The notes beneath the pieces were generated by a model. The model was not told the origin of the DNA, did not search any database, and saw only the letters and a list, made by a program, of their open reading frames with translations. This document shows, piece after piece, positions 16,782-24,483 of a DNA stretch of 64,000 nucleotides; position 1 is the stretch's first letter; each line of letters starts with the position of its first letter. A program made the translations under genes and the position numbers. Origin of the DNA: Candidatus Omnitrophota bacterium (GTDB taxonomy: Bacteria > Omnitrophota > Gorgyraeia > JAUYCX01); NCBI GenBank assembly GCA_030692045.1, contig JAUYCX010000035.1:124001-188000 (forward strand), given 5' to 3'.

Positions 16782-18124
16782 TGCTAAACGAAAACTTTTC
16801 TGAAGGGCTTATGGAGAGGCTTGACTGGCTGATTAGACTAAGATGGATTGCTGTAATTGGTGTTTGCTTCACGATTTTCTTTGTAGCTCAAGTTCTTAAA
16901 ATTAATCTTGCCATTTTTCCTTTATATAGTGTTGCCTTATTTTTGCTGCTCTATAACTTTGCAATCCATAAATATTTAAATTATATAAAGAAAAAAAATC
17001 TTGCCTCTTTGGCTACAATTACCAATCGTTTGGCAAATTTACAAATCTCTCTTGACTTATTAAGTTTAGCTAGCCTAATCCATTTCTCCGGAGGAATTGA
17101 AAATCCCTTTATTTTTTATTTTATCTTTCATATGATTATCGCCAGTATCCTGCTTTCCCGACGAGCAAGTTTTTTACAGGCAAGCTTTGCCACAGGCCTT
17201 TTTATACTTGTAGTTAGCCTTGAATATTTTAATTTCTTAGACCATTACCGTCTAAAGGGTTTTGTGGTTTATGACTTACATCAAAATTTGATATACATTT
17301 TAGGAGTTTCTTTTGTATTTATTAGCACTCTGTATCTGGCTGTTTATATGGCGACTTCTATTTCAGTTAGGTTAAGACAGAAAGAAAAAAGCTTAAGAGA
17401 GGCAAATTTATTACTCGAGGAAAAGGACCGCATTAAAAGTGAATATGTTTTACGGGTTAGCCACGATATCAAAGAGCATTTATCTACTATCGAAACCTGT
17501 TTAGAGCCAGTGGCTCAAGGGTTAACCGGAGAACTTAATCCTCGGCAAAATGATTTAATTCAAAGGGCAAAAGAGAGAACTGAAAAACTCTTATTTTTTG
17601 TTAAGGCATTATTGGAGATTACCCGCATAAAACTAAGCAGACAAATAGAGATGGTTGATTTTTCTTTAAGAAAAACAATAGAGAATGCTATAAATTTTGT
17701 AGAGACAAAGGCAAATGATAAAGGGATAAGCTTAAGTTGTAATATCGCATCAACCATTGACACAATAAAAGGTGCACAAATTTATATCGAAGAAACTATT
17801 GCCAATCTTTTAGCAAACTCTGTAAAATATACACCTAAAAATGGGGAGGTTAGTATTGATTTGAAAGACAAAGGCCATTCTGTGTTAATTAAGATTTCTG
17901 ACACAGGAATTGGCATACCAGAAAATGAGATTGGTAGAATTTTTGAGGAATTTTATCGCGCTAAAAATGCTCGACAAACCGAAAGAGAAGGAACTGGTTT
18001 GGGTTTATCCATTGCTAAACAAGTGGTGGAACGCCACAAGGGAAAGATTTGGGTGGAATCAGAAGGAGAGGGAAAAGGAAGCAAGTTTTTTATAATCCTG
18101 CCAAAGGGCCTGCCTAAATTATAA
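16781..18124 (+). CDS. Membrane sensor histidine kinase
   Basis: The 447-residue protein has about six N-terminal membrane helices (residues 20-200) with almost no periplasmic domain. A linker and HisKA domain follow with phospho-acceptor His228 (RVSHDIKEHL). The HATPase domain shows the N, G1 and G2 boxes (NLLANSVKYTP, DTGIGIPENE, GTGLGLSIAKQ). It ends the long operon that the orphan receiver begins, so the two may be partners; that is inference. The membrane-embedded sensor is not a type I can assign to a ligand. Confidence 0.9.
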   Translation: MLNENFSEGLMERLDWLIRLRWIAVIGVCFTIFFVAQVLKINLAIFPLYSVALFLLLYNFAIHKYLNYIKKKNLASLATITNRLANLQISLDLLSLASLIHFSGGIENPFIFYFIFHMIIASILLSRRASFLQASFATGLFILVVSLEYFNFLDHYRLKGFVVYDLHQNLIYILGVSFVFISTLYLAVYMATSISVRLRQKEKSLREANLLLEEKDRIKSEYVLRVSHDIKEHLSTIETCLEPVAQGLTGELNPRQNDLIQRAKERTEKLLFFVKALLEITRIKLSRQIEMVDFSLRKTIENAINFVETKANDKGISLSCNIASTIDTIKGAQIYIEETIANLLANSVKYTPKNGEVSIDLKDKGHSVLIKISDTGIGIPENEIGRIFEEFYRAKNARQTEREGTGLGLSIAKQVVERHKGKIWVESEGEGKGSKFFIILPKGLPKL

Positions 18125-18173
18125 TTGCTTAAAATTTAAGCAGAAGATATCCAAAAACTATGCAAATTTTGTC

Positions 18174-18202
18174 TTGCATTTTAACAAGCAAATTAGTAAA
18201 AT
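18174..18202 (+). promoter_or_regulatory. Promoter of the first glutamine synthetase gene
   Basis: TTGCAT at 18174-18179 and TAAAAT at 18197-18202 are separated by 17 bp, 34 nt before the glnA ATG. The GGAGG RBS follows at 18226. A perfect AT palindrome (GCTTAAAATTTAAGC, 18127-18141) lies upstream, without a T-tract; it could be an operator or a weak transcript end. Confidence 0.6.
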
Positions 18203-18235
18203 AAGAAAACTTTAAAATCCAATGCGGAGGTAGAA

Positions 18236-19564
18236 ATGATAAAAAAAGACAAAGAGTATGTTTTAAAACAGGTAAAGGACAAGAACGTGAAATTTATTCG
18301 CCTTTGGTTTACGGATGTTTTAGGATTTTTAAAGGGGTTTGCCATAACTGTGGAGGAGTTGGAGGGCGCTTTAGAAGAGGGAATGGGTTTTGATGGTTCT
18401 TCAATTGAGGGCTTTGCCCGTATTGAAGAATCAGATATGATTGCCCGCCCAGATCCTACAACTTTTCAGATACTTCCTTGGCGGCCAAAAGAGGATGCAG
18501 TGGCAAGGATGTTTTGCGATATTTATGAACCAAGCGGTAAACCATTTGAGGGAGATCCGCGTTTTGTTTTAAAGAGAAATTTAGAACGTGCTAAAAAATT
18601 AGGTTTTACTTACAATGTTGGCCCAGAATTAGAATATTTTTATTTTACTAATGCACAAAAACCAGAGGTTCTTGACCACGGTGGTTATTTTGATTTAACG
18701 CCCTTGGATGTGGCGCAGGATTTAAGGCGAGAGACTATTTTTGCCTTGGAGGCAGTAGGTATAAAGGTTGAATACAGTCATCACGAGGTGGCAAGCTCAC
18801 AGCATGAAATTGACTTAAATTATACCGATGCCCTAACTATGGCAGATAATGTGATGACCTATCGTTTAATTGTTAAAGAGATTGCCCGCCAACAGGGAGT
18901 CTATGCCACATTTATGCCCAAACCGATATTCGGCATAAATGGCTCTGGTATGCATGTGCATCAGTCTCTATTCAAGGGAGAAAGAAATGCTTTTTTTGAA
19001 ACAAAGGATAAATTTCATCTTTCTAAAATTGGAAAGTCATTTATTGCCGGTCTTTTAAAGCACGCACCAGACATTACCGCAGTTACCAGTCAGTGGGTTA
19101 ATTCTTACAAACGTTTGGTACCTGGATACGAGGCGCCAATTTATATTTGTTGGGCACAAATGAATCGTTCAGCCTTAATTCGCGTTCCTATGTATAAGCC
19201 AGGAAAAGAAAAGGCAACTCGCATTGAATATCGCGCTCCAGACCCTGCCTGTAATCCTTATTTGGCTTTTTCAGTGATGTTGTCTGCGGGTTTAGAAGGA
19301 GTTGAAAAAGCATATTCTCTTCCAGAACCAGCTAACGACAATATTTACCACATGAGTGAAGAGCAAAGGCAAAGAGTAGGAATAAAATCCCTTCCTGAGG
19401 ATCTATTAGAGGCAGTTAAGACTACTGAAAAGTCACAACTGGTAAAAAATACACTGGGTGAAAAGGTATTTGAATATTTCATCCGCAATAAAAAAATGGA
19501 ATGGGATGAATATAAAGCCCAGGTAACTGAATACGAGGTTAATAAATACTTGCCGATTCTTTAA
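18236..19564 (+). CDS. glnA: Glutamine synthetase, class I alpha type
   Basis: The 442-residue enzyme makes glutamine from glutamate, ammonia and ATP. Signatures: GFDGSSIEGFARIEESDM near residue 50, the ATP/metal region [31 protein letters not shown] and RIEYRAPDPACNPYLAF. The length and the C-terminal part (NIYHMSEEQRQRVG) resemble alpha-type enzymes, which lack the insertion and adenylylation context of the beta type and are feedback-controlled. A second, beta-type gene lies 2.4 kb downstream. It has its own promoter and a tight RBS (GGAGGTAGAA). Confidence 0.95.
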   Translation: MIKKDKEYVLKQVKDKNVKFIRLWFTDVLGFLKGFAITVEELEGALEEGMGFDGSSIEGFARIEESDMIARPDPTTFQILPWRPKEDAVARMFCDIYEPSGKPFEGDPRFVLKRNLERAKKLGFTYNVGPELEYFYFTNAQKPEVLDHGGYFDLTPLDVAQDLRRETIFALEAVGIKVEYSHHEVASSQHEIDLNYTDALTMADNVMTYRLIVKEIARQQGVYATFMPKPIFGINGSGMHVHQSLFKGERNAFFETKDKFHLSKIGKSFIAGLLKHAPDITAVTSQWVNSYKRLVPGYEAPIYICWAQMNRSALIRVPMYKPGKEKATRIEYRAPDPACNPYLAFSVMLSAGLEGVEKAYSLPEPANDNIYHMSEEQRQRVGIKSLPEDLLEAVKTTEKSQLVKNTLGEKVFEYFIRNKKMEWDEYKAQVTEYEVNKYLPIL

Positions 19565-19573
19565 AGAGGATTT

Positions 19574-19603
19574 CTTGCGCCGAAAAAGTTTTTTCGGCGC
19601 AAG
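19574..19603. repeat. Perfect 14-bp hairpin repeat followed by AGAAAAT
   Basis: CTTGCGCCGAAAAA (19574-19587) and its exact complement (19590-19603) flank a 2-nt loop. It lies 10 nt after the glnA stop but has no T-run on the + strand, so it is not a standard terminator. The last bases CGGCGCAAG recur at 30943-30950 in another hairpin, pointing to a small dispersed family. Confidence 0.65.
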
Positions 19604-19613
19604 AGAAAATTAA

Positions 19614-19669
19614 ACCCCGTTAGAAATTTTGCTTTCCCAGAATAGCCATAACGATATTTCTAACGGGGT
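19614..19669. repeat. Long inverted repeat ACCCCGTTAGAAAT
   Basis: ACCCCGTTAGAAAT (19614-19627) is exactly complementary to 19656-19669, with a 28-nt interval. It is intergenic, is not followed by a T-run, and looks like a REP-type palindrome rather than a gene control site. Only one copy is in the window. Confidence 0.6.
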
Positions 19670-19694
19670 AAACGTCAGTTGACAATTTTCCTTG

Positions 19695-19754
19695 GTCGAG
19701 AAAGTATTCTCGACACAAGCGAAAAAATAAGCACAAGTTTGTATTTTTTCGCTT
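19695..19754. repeat. Hairpin plus AAGCGAAAAAATA inverted repeat overlapping a -35 box
   Basis: GTCGAGAA/TTCTCGAC (19695-19702 with 19707-19714) is followed by AAGCGAAAAAATA (19717-19729). The latter is exactly repeated in inverse orientation at 19742-19754, reaching into the TTGACA at 19753. A hairpin followed by AAGCGAAAAAATA occurs again at 30926-30960. It could be an operator for the downstream promoter or a dispersed repeat. Confidence 0.6.
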
Positions 19755-19781
19755 GACATATTTTTAAACTGCTGTTATATT
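19753..19781 (+). promoter_or_regulatory. Strong promoter upstream of the glutamate-synthase-like gene
   Basis: A perfect TTGACA (19753-19758) and TATATT (19776-19781) are 17 bp apart. Transcription should begin near 19788, about 13 nt before a terminator-like hairpin at 19801, giving a long leader of nearly 180 nt before the gene. Confidence 0.75.
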
Positions 19782-19800
19782 AAACAAACTTAAAGGGACA

Positions 19801-19840
19801 AAGGCGTCCGCCAGAAACTTGGCGGACGCCTTTTATTTTA
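19801..19840 (+). terminator. Terminator-like hairpin in the leader (possible attenuator)
   Basis: AAGGCGTCCGCCA (19801-19813) pairs exactly with 19820-19832 around a 6-nt loop and is followed by a T-rich run ending TTTTATTTTA. It lies between the consensus promoter and the gene it seems to serve, so it would end most transcripts early unless read through. The rest of the gap up to 19945 shows no clear second promoter. Confidence 0.7.
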
Positions 19841-19945
19841 ATTACTATTGCCTAAATGTTATGCATCAATTGGTTAAATAATAAACAAGAACTGCCTATC
19901 AAAATTGCGCCACAAATTTTGAAACAGCACAAATTAACTATAGTG

Positions 19946-19960
19946 GCTCATTAAAGGAGG
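19946..19960 (+). promoter_or_regulatory. Extended Shine-Dalgarno motif GCTCATTAAAGGAGG
   Basis: GCTCATTAAAGGAGG ends 5 nt before the ATG at 19966. The same or nearly the same motif precedes the secretin, main pilin, recA, degP-like and second glutamine synthetase genes. TAAAGGAGG matches the 16S rRNA 3' end; the conserved GCTCAT before it has no standard explanation. Confidence 0.8.
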
Positions 19961-19965
19961 AACCC

Positions 19966-21555
19966 ATGAATTTAGGAGGTTGTAGAGGCAATGACGCTTC
20001 CCGCACCTTCAATAGGTCAAAGGATGTTGTGCCTAGCTCTGGCCTTTGTTCTCGATGTATTGACGGTTGCAAGGGAAACTGTGAGATTTTTAAATCTGCT
20101 TTTAGGGGCAGAGAGGTGATTTATCCAGGACCTTTTGGCGAGGTTACTGCAGGAGCAGATAAAGATTACCCTGTTGATTATTCGCATTTGAATATCCAAG
20201 GATACGCCTTGGGAGCAAAAGGGCTTCCTAACGGAGTTCAAGGCAATCCAGATACCACCAAATTTCCTGATGTGGATACTGAAACCGAATACGGCTGGGA
20301 TAAAAAAGTAAAGATGGGCCTGCCTATTTTTACAGGTGCTTTAGGTTCAACTGAGATTGCTCGCAAAAACTGGGAACATTTGGCAGTGGGTGCGGCAATT
20401 TCCGGGATTACAATTGTCTGCGGAGAGAATGTCTGCGGTATTGATCCAGAATTAGAATTAGATAAAAACCACAAAATCACTAAATCGCCTGATATGGATA
20501 GAAGAATTGAGATATACAAAAGATTCTATGATGGCTATGGCGAGATTCTGGTGCAAATGAATGTGGAAGATACTCGTTTGGGTGTGGCAGAATATGTGAT
20601 TAAAAAGCACAAGCTTGATACAATTGAATTAAAATGGGGTCAGGGAGCAAAATGTATCGGCGGAGAGATTAAGGTTAAGACCTTAGAGCGCGCCTTGGAA
20701 TTAAAGAAGCGCGGATACATTGTAACTCCAGACCCTAGCGAACACGCTGCCCAAGAGGCATTTAAGGCAGGAGCAATAAAGGAATTTGAAAGGCATTCAC
20801 GCCTTGGTTTTGTCTCTGAAGATGGTTTTATGAAGGAGATAAAGCGCTTAAGAAATTTAGGTTTTAAAAGAATAACCTTAAAGACCGGTGCCTATTCTAT
20901 GAGAGAATTGGCTATGGCAATAAAGTATTCTTCTATGGCAAAAATTGATTTGTTAACAATTGATGGTGCGCCCGGTGGAACTGGAATGAGCCCTTGGAGA
21001 ATGATGCAGGAGTGGGGAATCCCTTCAATTTATCTACATTCGTTGGCTTTTGAATTTTGTGAAAAATTAGCCAAGAAAAAAATGCGCGTTCCAGACATTG
21101 CCTTTGCCGGCGGGTTTTCATTAGAAGATCATGTGTTTAAGGCATTGGCCTTAGGTAGCCCTTATGTAAAAGCAATATGTATGGGCAGGGCTTTAATGTT
21201 ACCTGGTTTTGTAGGTAAAAATATTGGAGAATGGATAAAGAATAGCGAGTTGCCCAAGACAGTTTCAGAATTTGGTATAAAGCCTGAAGAGATATTTGTT
21301 ACTTATGAAGAGCTGGCGGAAAAATTCGGCAAGGATATTGAGTATATTCCTTTAGGCGCAATTGGTGTTTATACATTTTGCCAAAGGATAAGGGTGGGTT
21401 TGCAACAGCTTATGGCTGGAAGCAGAAACTTTAGAATTGATACAATTTCACGAACAGACCTAATGTCTTTGACTAAAGATTGTGCTGATGTTACTGGTAT
21501 CCCTTATGTAATGGAGGCATATCGCGCTGAAGCAGAAAAGATTTTAAAGGGATAA
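19966..21555 (+). CDS. Stand-alone glutamate synthase FMN-domain protein
   Basis: The 529-residue protein has a cysteine-rich N-terminus (CSRCIDGCKGNC, about residues 28-39) and then the FMN-binding barrel of the glutamate synthase family. Visible landmarks are DTIELKWGQGAK, RITLKTGAYSMRELAMAIKY, DLLTIDGAPGGTGMSPWRMM and AFAGGFSLEDHVFKALALG. It lacks the glutaminase domain and the C-terminal beta-helix domain of GltB. A full gltBD follows 3 kb downstream, so it is not the only synthase. Such short relatives may use another ammonia source or do a different reaction; the true substrate is unknown. Confidence 0.8.
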   Translation: MNLGGCRGNDASRTFNRSKDVVPSSGLCSRCIDGCKGNCEIFKSAFRGREVIYPGPFGEVTAGADKDYPVDYSHLNIQGYALGAKGLPNGVQGNPDTTKFPDVDTETEYGWDKKVKMGLPIFTGALGSTEIARKNWEHLAVGAAISGITIVCGENVCGIDPELELDKNHKITKSPDMDRRIEIYKRFYDGYGEILVQMNVEDTRLGVAEYVIKKHKLDTIELKWGQGAKCIGGEIKVKTLERALELKKRGYIVTPDPSEHAAQEAFKAGAIKEFERHSRLGFVSEDGFMKEIKRLRNLGFKRITLKTGAYSMRELAMAIKYSSMAKIDLLTIDGAPGGTGMSPWRMMQEWGIPSIYLHSLAFEFCEKLAKKKMRVPDIAFAGGFSLEDHVFKALALGSPYVKAICMGRALMLPGFVGKNIGEWIKNSELPKTVSEFGIKPEEIFVTYEELAEKFGKDIEYIPLGAIGVYTFCQRIRVGLQQLMAGSRNFRIDTISRTDLMSLTKDCADVTGIPYVMEAYRAEAEKILKG

Positions 21556-21647
21556 GGGGTTACCAAAACATTCAATTTTTTACTTCATATAATTGGATGC
21601 ATAAATTTTAAGCACATTGTAGTGCTAAATTAGGCAAATAAACGAAC

Positions 21648-21701
21648 ATAGGCGTTCAAGATGGCTAAACATTTTAGCCGAAGTGGACGCCTATTTTTTT
21701 T
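21648..21701 (+). terminator. Terminator after the FMN-domain gene
   Basis: An outer 11-bp stem (21648-21658 with 21684-21694, one G-T pair) encloses a perfect inner hairpin GGCTAAA-CAT-TTTAGCC (21663-21679). Eight T follow at 21694-21701. It closes the upstream transcript and abuts the structured leader that begins at 21704. The stretch 21556-21647 holds only a small AGCAC/GTGCT hairpin and a lone TATAAT at 21588 without a matching -35. Confidence 0.85.
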
Positions 21702-21703
21702 GA

Positions 21704-21931
21704 GCACATAATTTATGCAGCGATAGCGAACATAAATTATAAGTGCGAAAATAACCCAGCACTAATTTTACTGACAGCGCTGGTTTCGGAATAAAACGGT
21801 AACATTTTAAAAACTCAAAATTTTCATTCAGAAGCATTTAGTAAAATTAGTGCTGGGTTCAATTCGCAGACGGATTCGCCTACGACTTATGTCGCTAAAG
21901 CTCCATAAGTCGTCTGCTCATTTGAAAGGAG
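21704..21931 (+). ncRNA. Structured leader element, copy A (before the beta-type glutamine synthetase)
   Basis: First hairpin: GCAC+ATAATTTAT (21704-21716) pairs with ATAAATTAT (21732-21740) and GTGC (21743-21746), leaving an AA bulge. Main stem: AACCCAGCACTAATTTTAC (21753-21771) pairs exactly, 19 bp, with 21841-21859 around a 69-nt loop. AATTCGC follows. Last hairpin: ACGACTTATG (21882-21891) with CATAAGTCGT (21904-21913). TGCTCATTTGAAAGGAG ends at the RBS. Stem bases differ from copies B and C in paired fashion, supporting an RNA (or palindromic DNA) structure. Function unknown. Confidence 0.7.
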
Positions 21932-21936
21932 AAAAA

Positions 21937-23445
21937 ATGGTAAAGCCCCTAAAGAAAACAAACAAACCTCAGAGTAATTTGCAATTGCGTTGGCATGGAA
22001 AGATTGCAGAAAAGGAAATCCAGGCCATTTCAAAAATCATAAAGCAAGATAATATTCAAATCGTAGATTTAAAATTCAATGACTTGCCTGGTTTATGGCA
22101 GCATTTTTCTATTCCCGTAACAGAATTATATGAGATTGATGACCCAGTAAAAAGTATATGGATTGAAGGAATTGGCTTTGATGGTTCTTCTATTAGGGGT
22201 TTCCAAAAAATTCAAGAATCAGATATGATTTTACAATTAGACCCCACAACAGCTGTAGTTGACCCTGCTTGCGAAGTGCCAACTTTAAGTATTATCTGTG
22301 ATATTTATGACCCCATAACTAAAAAACCCTATACCCGAGACCCCAGATATGTGGCAAAAAAGGCAGCAGAATATTTAAGAACTACTGGCATTGCAGATAT
22401 AAGTTATTGGGGCCCAGAAATGGAATTTTTTATTTTTAATGACATCCGCTTTGACCAGACAGAAAATGCCGGTTATTATTTTATTGATTCCATAGAAGGT
22501 GAATGGAATTCAGGCCGTGATGAAAAGCCAAATTTAGGTTATAAGCCGCGTTACAAAGAAGGTTATTTTCCAGTTCCTCCTCATGATTCTCTGCAGGATT
22601 TAAGAAGTAAAATTATTTTAGCAATGATAAAAGCAGGGATTGGCATTGAGGTGCATCATCACGAAGTAGCCACTGCCGGCCAGTGTGAAATAGATATGAG
22701 ATTCAATACATTGGTTAAAATGGCAGATAATTGTTTAATGTATAAATACATTGTCAAAAATATTGCCAAGAAAAATAATATGGTGGCAACCTTTATGCCT
22801 AAGCCCTTATTTGGCGATAATGGAAGCGGAATGCATACACATCAATCGCTTTGGAAGGAAGGTAAGAATATCTTTTTTGACCCCAAGGGTTACGCGCTTA
22901 TTTCCCAAACTGCTAAATATTATATCGGCGGTTTATTAAAGCATGCCCCAGCACTTATGGCTTTTTGCGCTCCTACAACAAATTCTTACAAGAGATTAGT
23001 CCCAGGCTATGAAGCACCAGTTAATTTAGCCTATTCGCAGCGCAACCGTTCTGCAGCTGTGCGCATTCCAGTTTATACACAAAATCCCAAAACTAAACGC
23101 ATTGAGTTTAGGCCTCCGGATAGTTCCTGCAATCCTTATTTAGCCTTTGCAGCTATGCTTATGGCAGGAATTGATGGGATACAAAATAAGATTGACCCGG
23201 GTAGTCCTTTGGATAAGAATACTTATGAATTAAGCCCTGAAGAGGCAGACAGTGTTCCCACAGTTCCTGGCTCTTTAGAGGAAGCGCTCGGCGCTTTAGA
23301 CAAGGATAAGGGTTTTCTTTTGAAGGGTGGAGTTTTTAGCCCGGATGTGATTGAAGTCTGGCTTGAGTATAAGAAGGAAAAAGAGATAGATTCTGTGCGT
23401 CTTCGGCCGCATCCGTACGAGTTTTATCTTTATTTTGATATTTAG
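21937..23445 (+). CDS. glnA: Glutamine synthetase, class I beta type
   Basis: The 502-residue enzyme carries class I signatures: [61 protein letters not shown] and [13 protein letters not shown]. It has the longer central insertion of the beta type. Tyr430 in [14 protein letters not shown] lies where beta-type enzymes are adenylylated. The start is the ATG behind AAAGGAG; an upstream in-frame reading from 21850 would translate the leader hairpin and is unlikely. An N-terminal extension of about 30 residues precedes the usual domain. It is preceded by leader copy A. Confidence 0.93.
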   Translation: MVKPLKKTNKPQSNLQLRWHGKIAEKEIQAISKIIKQDNIQIVDLKFNDLPGLWQHFSIPVTELYEIDDPVKSIWIEGIGFDGSSIRGFQKIQESDMILQLDPTTAVVDPACEVPTLSIICDIYDPITKKPYTRDPRYVAKKAAEYLRTTGIADISYWGPEMEFFIFNDIRFDQTENAGYYFIDSIEGEWNSGRDEKPNLGYKPRYKEGYFPVPPHDSLQDLRSKIILAMIKAGIGIEVHHHEVATAGQCEIDMRFNTLVKMADNCLMYKYIVKNIAKKNNMVATFMPKPLFGDNGSGMHTHQSLWKEGKNIFFDPKGYALISQTAKYYIGGLLKHAPALMAFCAPTTNSYKRLVPGYEAPVNLAYSQRNRSAAVRIPVYTQNPKTKRIEFRPPDSSCNPYLAFAAMLMAGIDGIQNKIDPGSPLDKNTYELSPEEADSVPTVPGSLEEALGALDKDKGFLLKGGVFSPDVIEVWLEYKKEKEIDSVRLRPHPYEFYLYFDI

Positions 23446-23487
23446 AAATACGGATTACGCAGATTTTAAAATTAGATTACACAGATA

Positions 23488-24174
23488 ATGATATTGATTA
23501 TCAAACACATTGATATTGAAGGTCCTGGAACCTTAGGTGAATTTTTAAAAAATAGGCATATTAAACATCAGGTTATAAATATTGCTAATGGAATAAAGTT
23601 GCCTAAAAGTTTACGCGGTATAAAAGCAATAATTACCCTAGGCGGTCCAATGAATGTATACGAAGTAGATAAATATCCTTTTCTTAAAATCGAGGGAGAT
23701 TTTCTAAAAAAAGCACTGGATAAGGAAATTCCTGTTTTAGGAATTTGTTTAGGAGCTCAGCTTTTAGCTAAAACCTTGGGAGCAAGGGTAAAGAAATCAC
23801 CAGTCAAAGAAATTGGCTGGTCAGAAGTAAGCTTAACTAAACAGGCGCTCAAAGATAATTTATTCACTGGTCTTAAGCCGCAAATCGATGTTTTTCAATG
23901 GCATGAAGATATGTTTGAGCTACCCAATGGCGGTGTTTTATTAGCGAAATCAAATGTTTGTTTGCATCAAGCATTTAGATTTGGTAAGAATTCCTATGGT
24001 TTGCAGTTTCATATGGAGATTGATAAATTCCTCATAGACAGCTGGACAGTTAGATATAACAGGCGCCCTTATCGCATAGATTATCTTTTTGATTTTTTCA
24101 AAAAAAGGCGTATTTTGGAAGAGCAATCAAAAACTCTTTACAAGAATTTCTTGAGTTTGATAAAACAAAAATAA
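23488..24174 (+). CDS. Class I glutamine amidotransferase domain protein
   Basis: The 228-residue GATase1 protein has the nucleophile in GICLGAQLLA (about Cys92), AIITLGGPMNVYE upstream, and the His/Glu pair in LQFHMEID. It resembles GMP-synthase-like amidotransferases of unknown acceptor, sometimes seen near glutamine synthetase or gamma-glutamyl metabolism genes. The C-terminal 40 residues are basic and family-atypical. It lies 42 nt after the second glutamine synthetase, in a gap holding two similar short runs (GATTACGCAGAT, GATTACACAGAT). The substrate cannot be named. Confidence 0.8.
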   Translation: MILIIKHIDIEGPGTLGEFLKNRHIKHQVINIANGIKLPKSLRGIKAIITLGGPMNVYEVDKYPFLKIEGDFLKKALDKEIPVLGICLGAQLLAKTLGARVKKSPVKEIGWSEVSLTKQALKDNLFTGLKPQIDVFQWHEDMFELPNGGVLLAKSNVCLHQAFRFGKNSYGLQFHMEIDKFLIDSWTVRYNRRPYRIDYLFDFFKKRRILEEQSKTLYKNFLSLIKQK

Positions 24175-24226
24175 TAAAATTTTTTAGATTTTACTGCCTG
24201 TAAATTAGGCAATAAAGTATGAAATT

Positions 24227-24472
24227 ATGGACAATAAAGAACTGGTAAAATCAATTGAAGAGATCGATTTGTTATTTCTGAAGGGCAAGGAAGGCAAAAT
24301 CTATCATGAAATGGTCTCCTCGCTGGAAAAATCTCTTATCGAAGCGGCTTTGAGAAGAACTTTTTTTAACCAACTTAAAGCAGCTAAAATTTTAGGTATT
24401 AATCGCAATACGCTGCGCACAAAAATAAAGAGATTAGGGATTTTGATTCAGAAAGAAGAAATTGTGAATTAA
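24227..24472 (+). CDS. Small Fis-type DNA-binding protein
   Basis: The 81-residue protein has a C-terminal Fis/HTH_8 helix-turn-helix (residues 35-72, LIEAALRRTF...QLKAAKILGINRNTLRTKIK) like the DNA-binding end of NtrC regulators, but with no AAA+ or receiver domain. Its place between the glutamine synthetase group and gltB suggests it controls nitrogen genes; that is inference. A small palindrome (TGCCTgtaaattAGGCA) lies just upstream at 24193-24209, and no strong RBS is seen. Confidence 0.8.
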   Translation: MDNKELVKSIEEIDLLFLKGKEGKIYHEMVSSLEKSLIEAALRRTFFNQLKAAKILGINRNTLRTKIKRLGILIQKEEIVN

Positions 24473-24483
24473 ATAGAAAAACC

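Noticed and set aside
19565-19800. Glutamine riboswitch (glnA RNA) in the gap after glnA
   Set aside because: I could not find the conserved glnA-RNA core; the structures seen are simple palindromes.
21850-21936. Longer N-terminus for the second glutamine synthetase
   Set aside because: It would translate the leader hairpin and its RBS; the start at 21937 has AAAGGAG at good spacing.
24193-24209. Terminator before the Fis-like gene
   Set aside because: The TGCCT/AGGCA palindrome has a 5-bp stem and no T-run, too weak to call.
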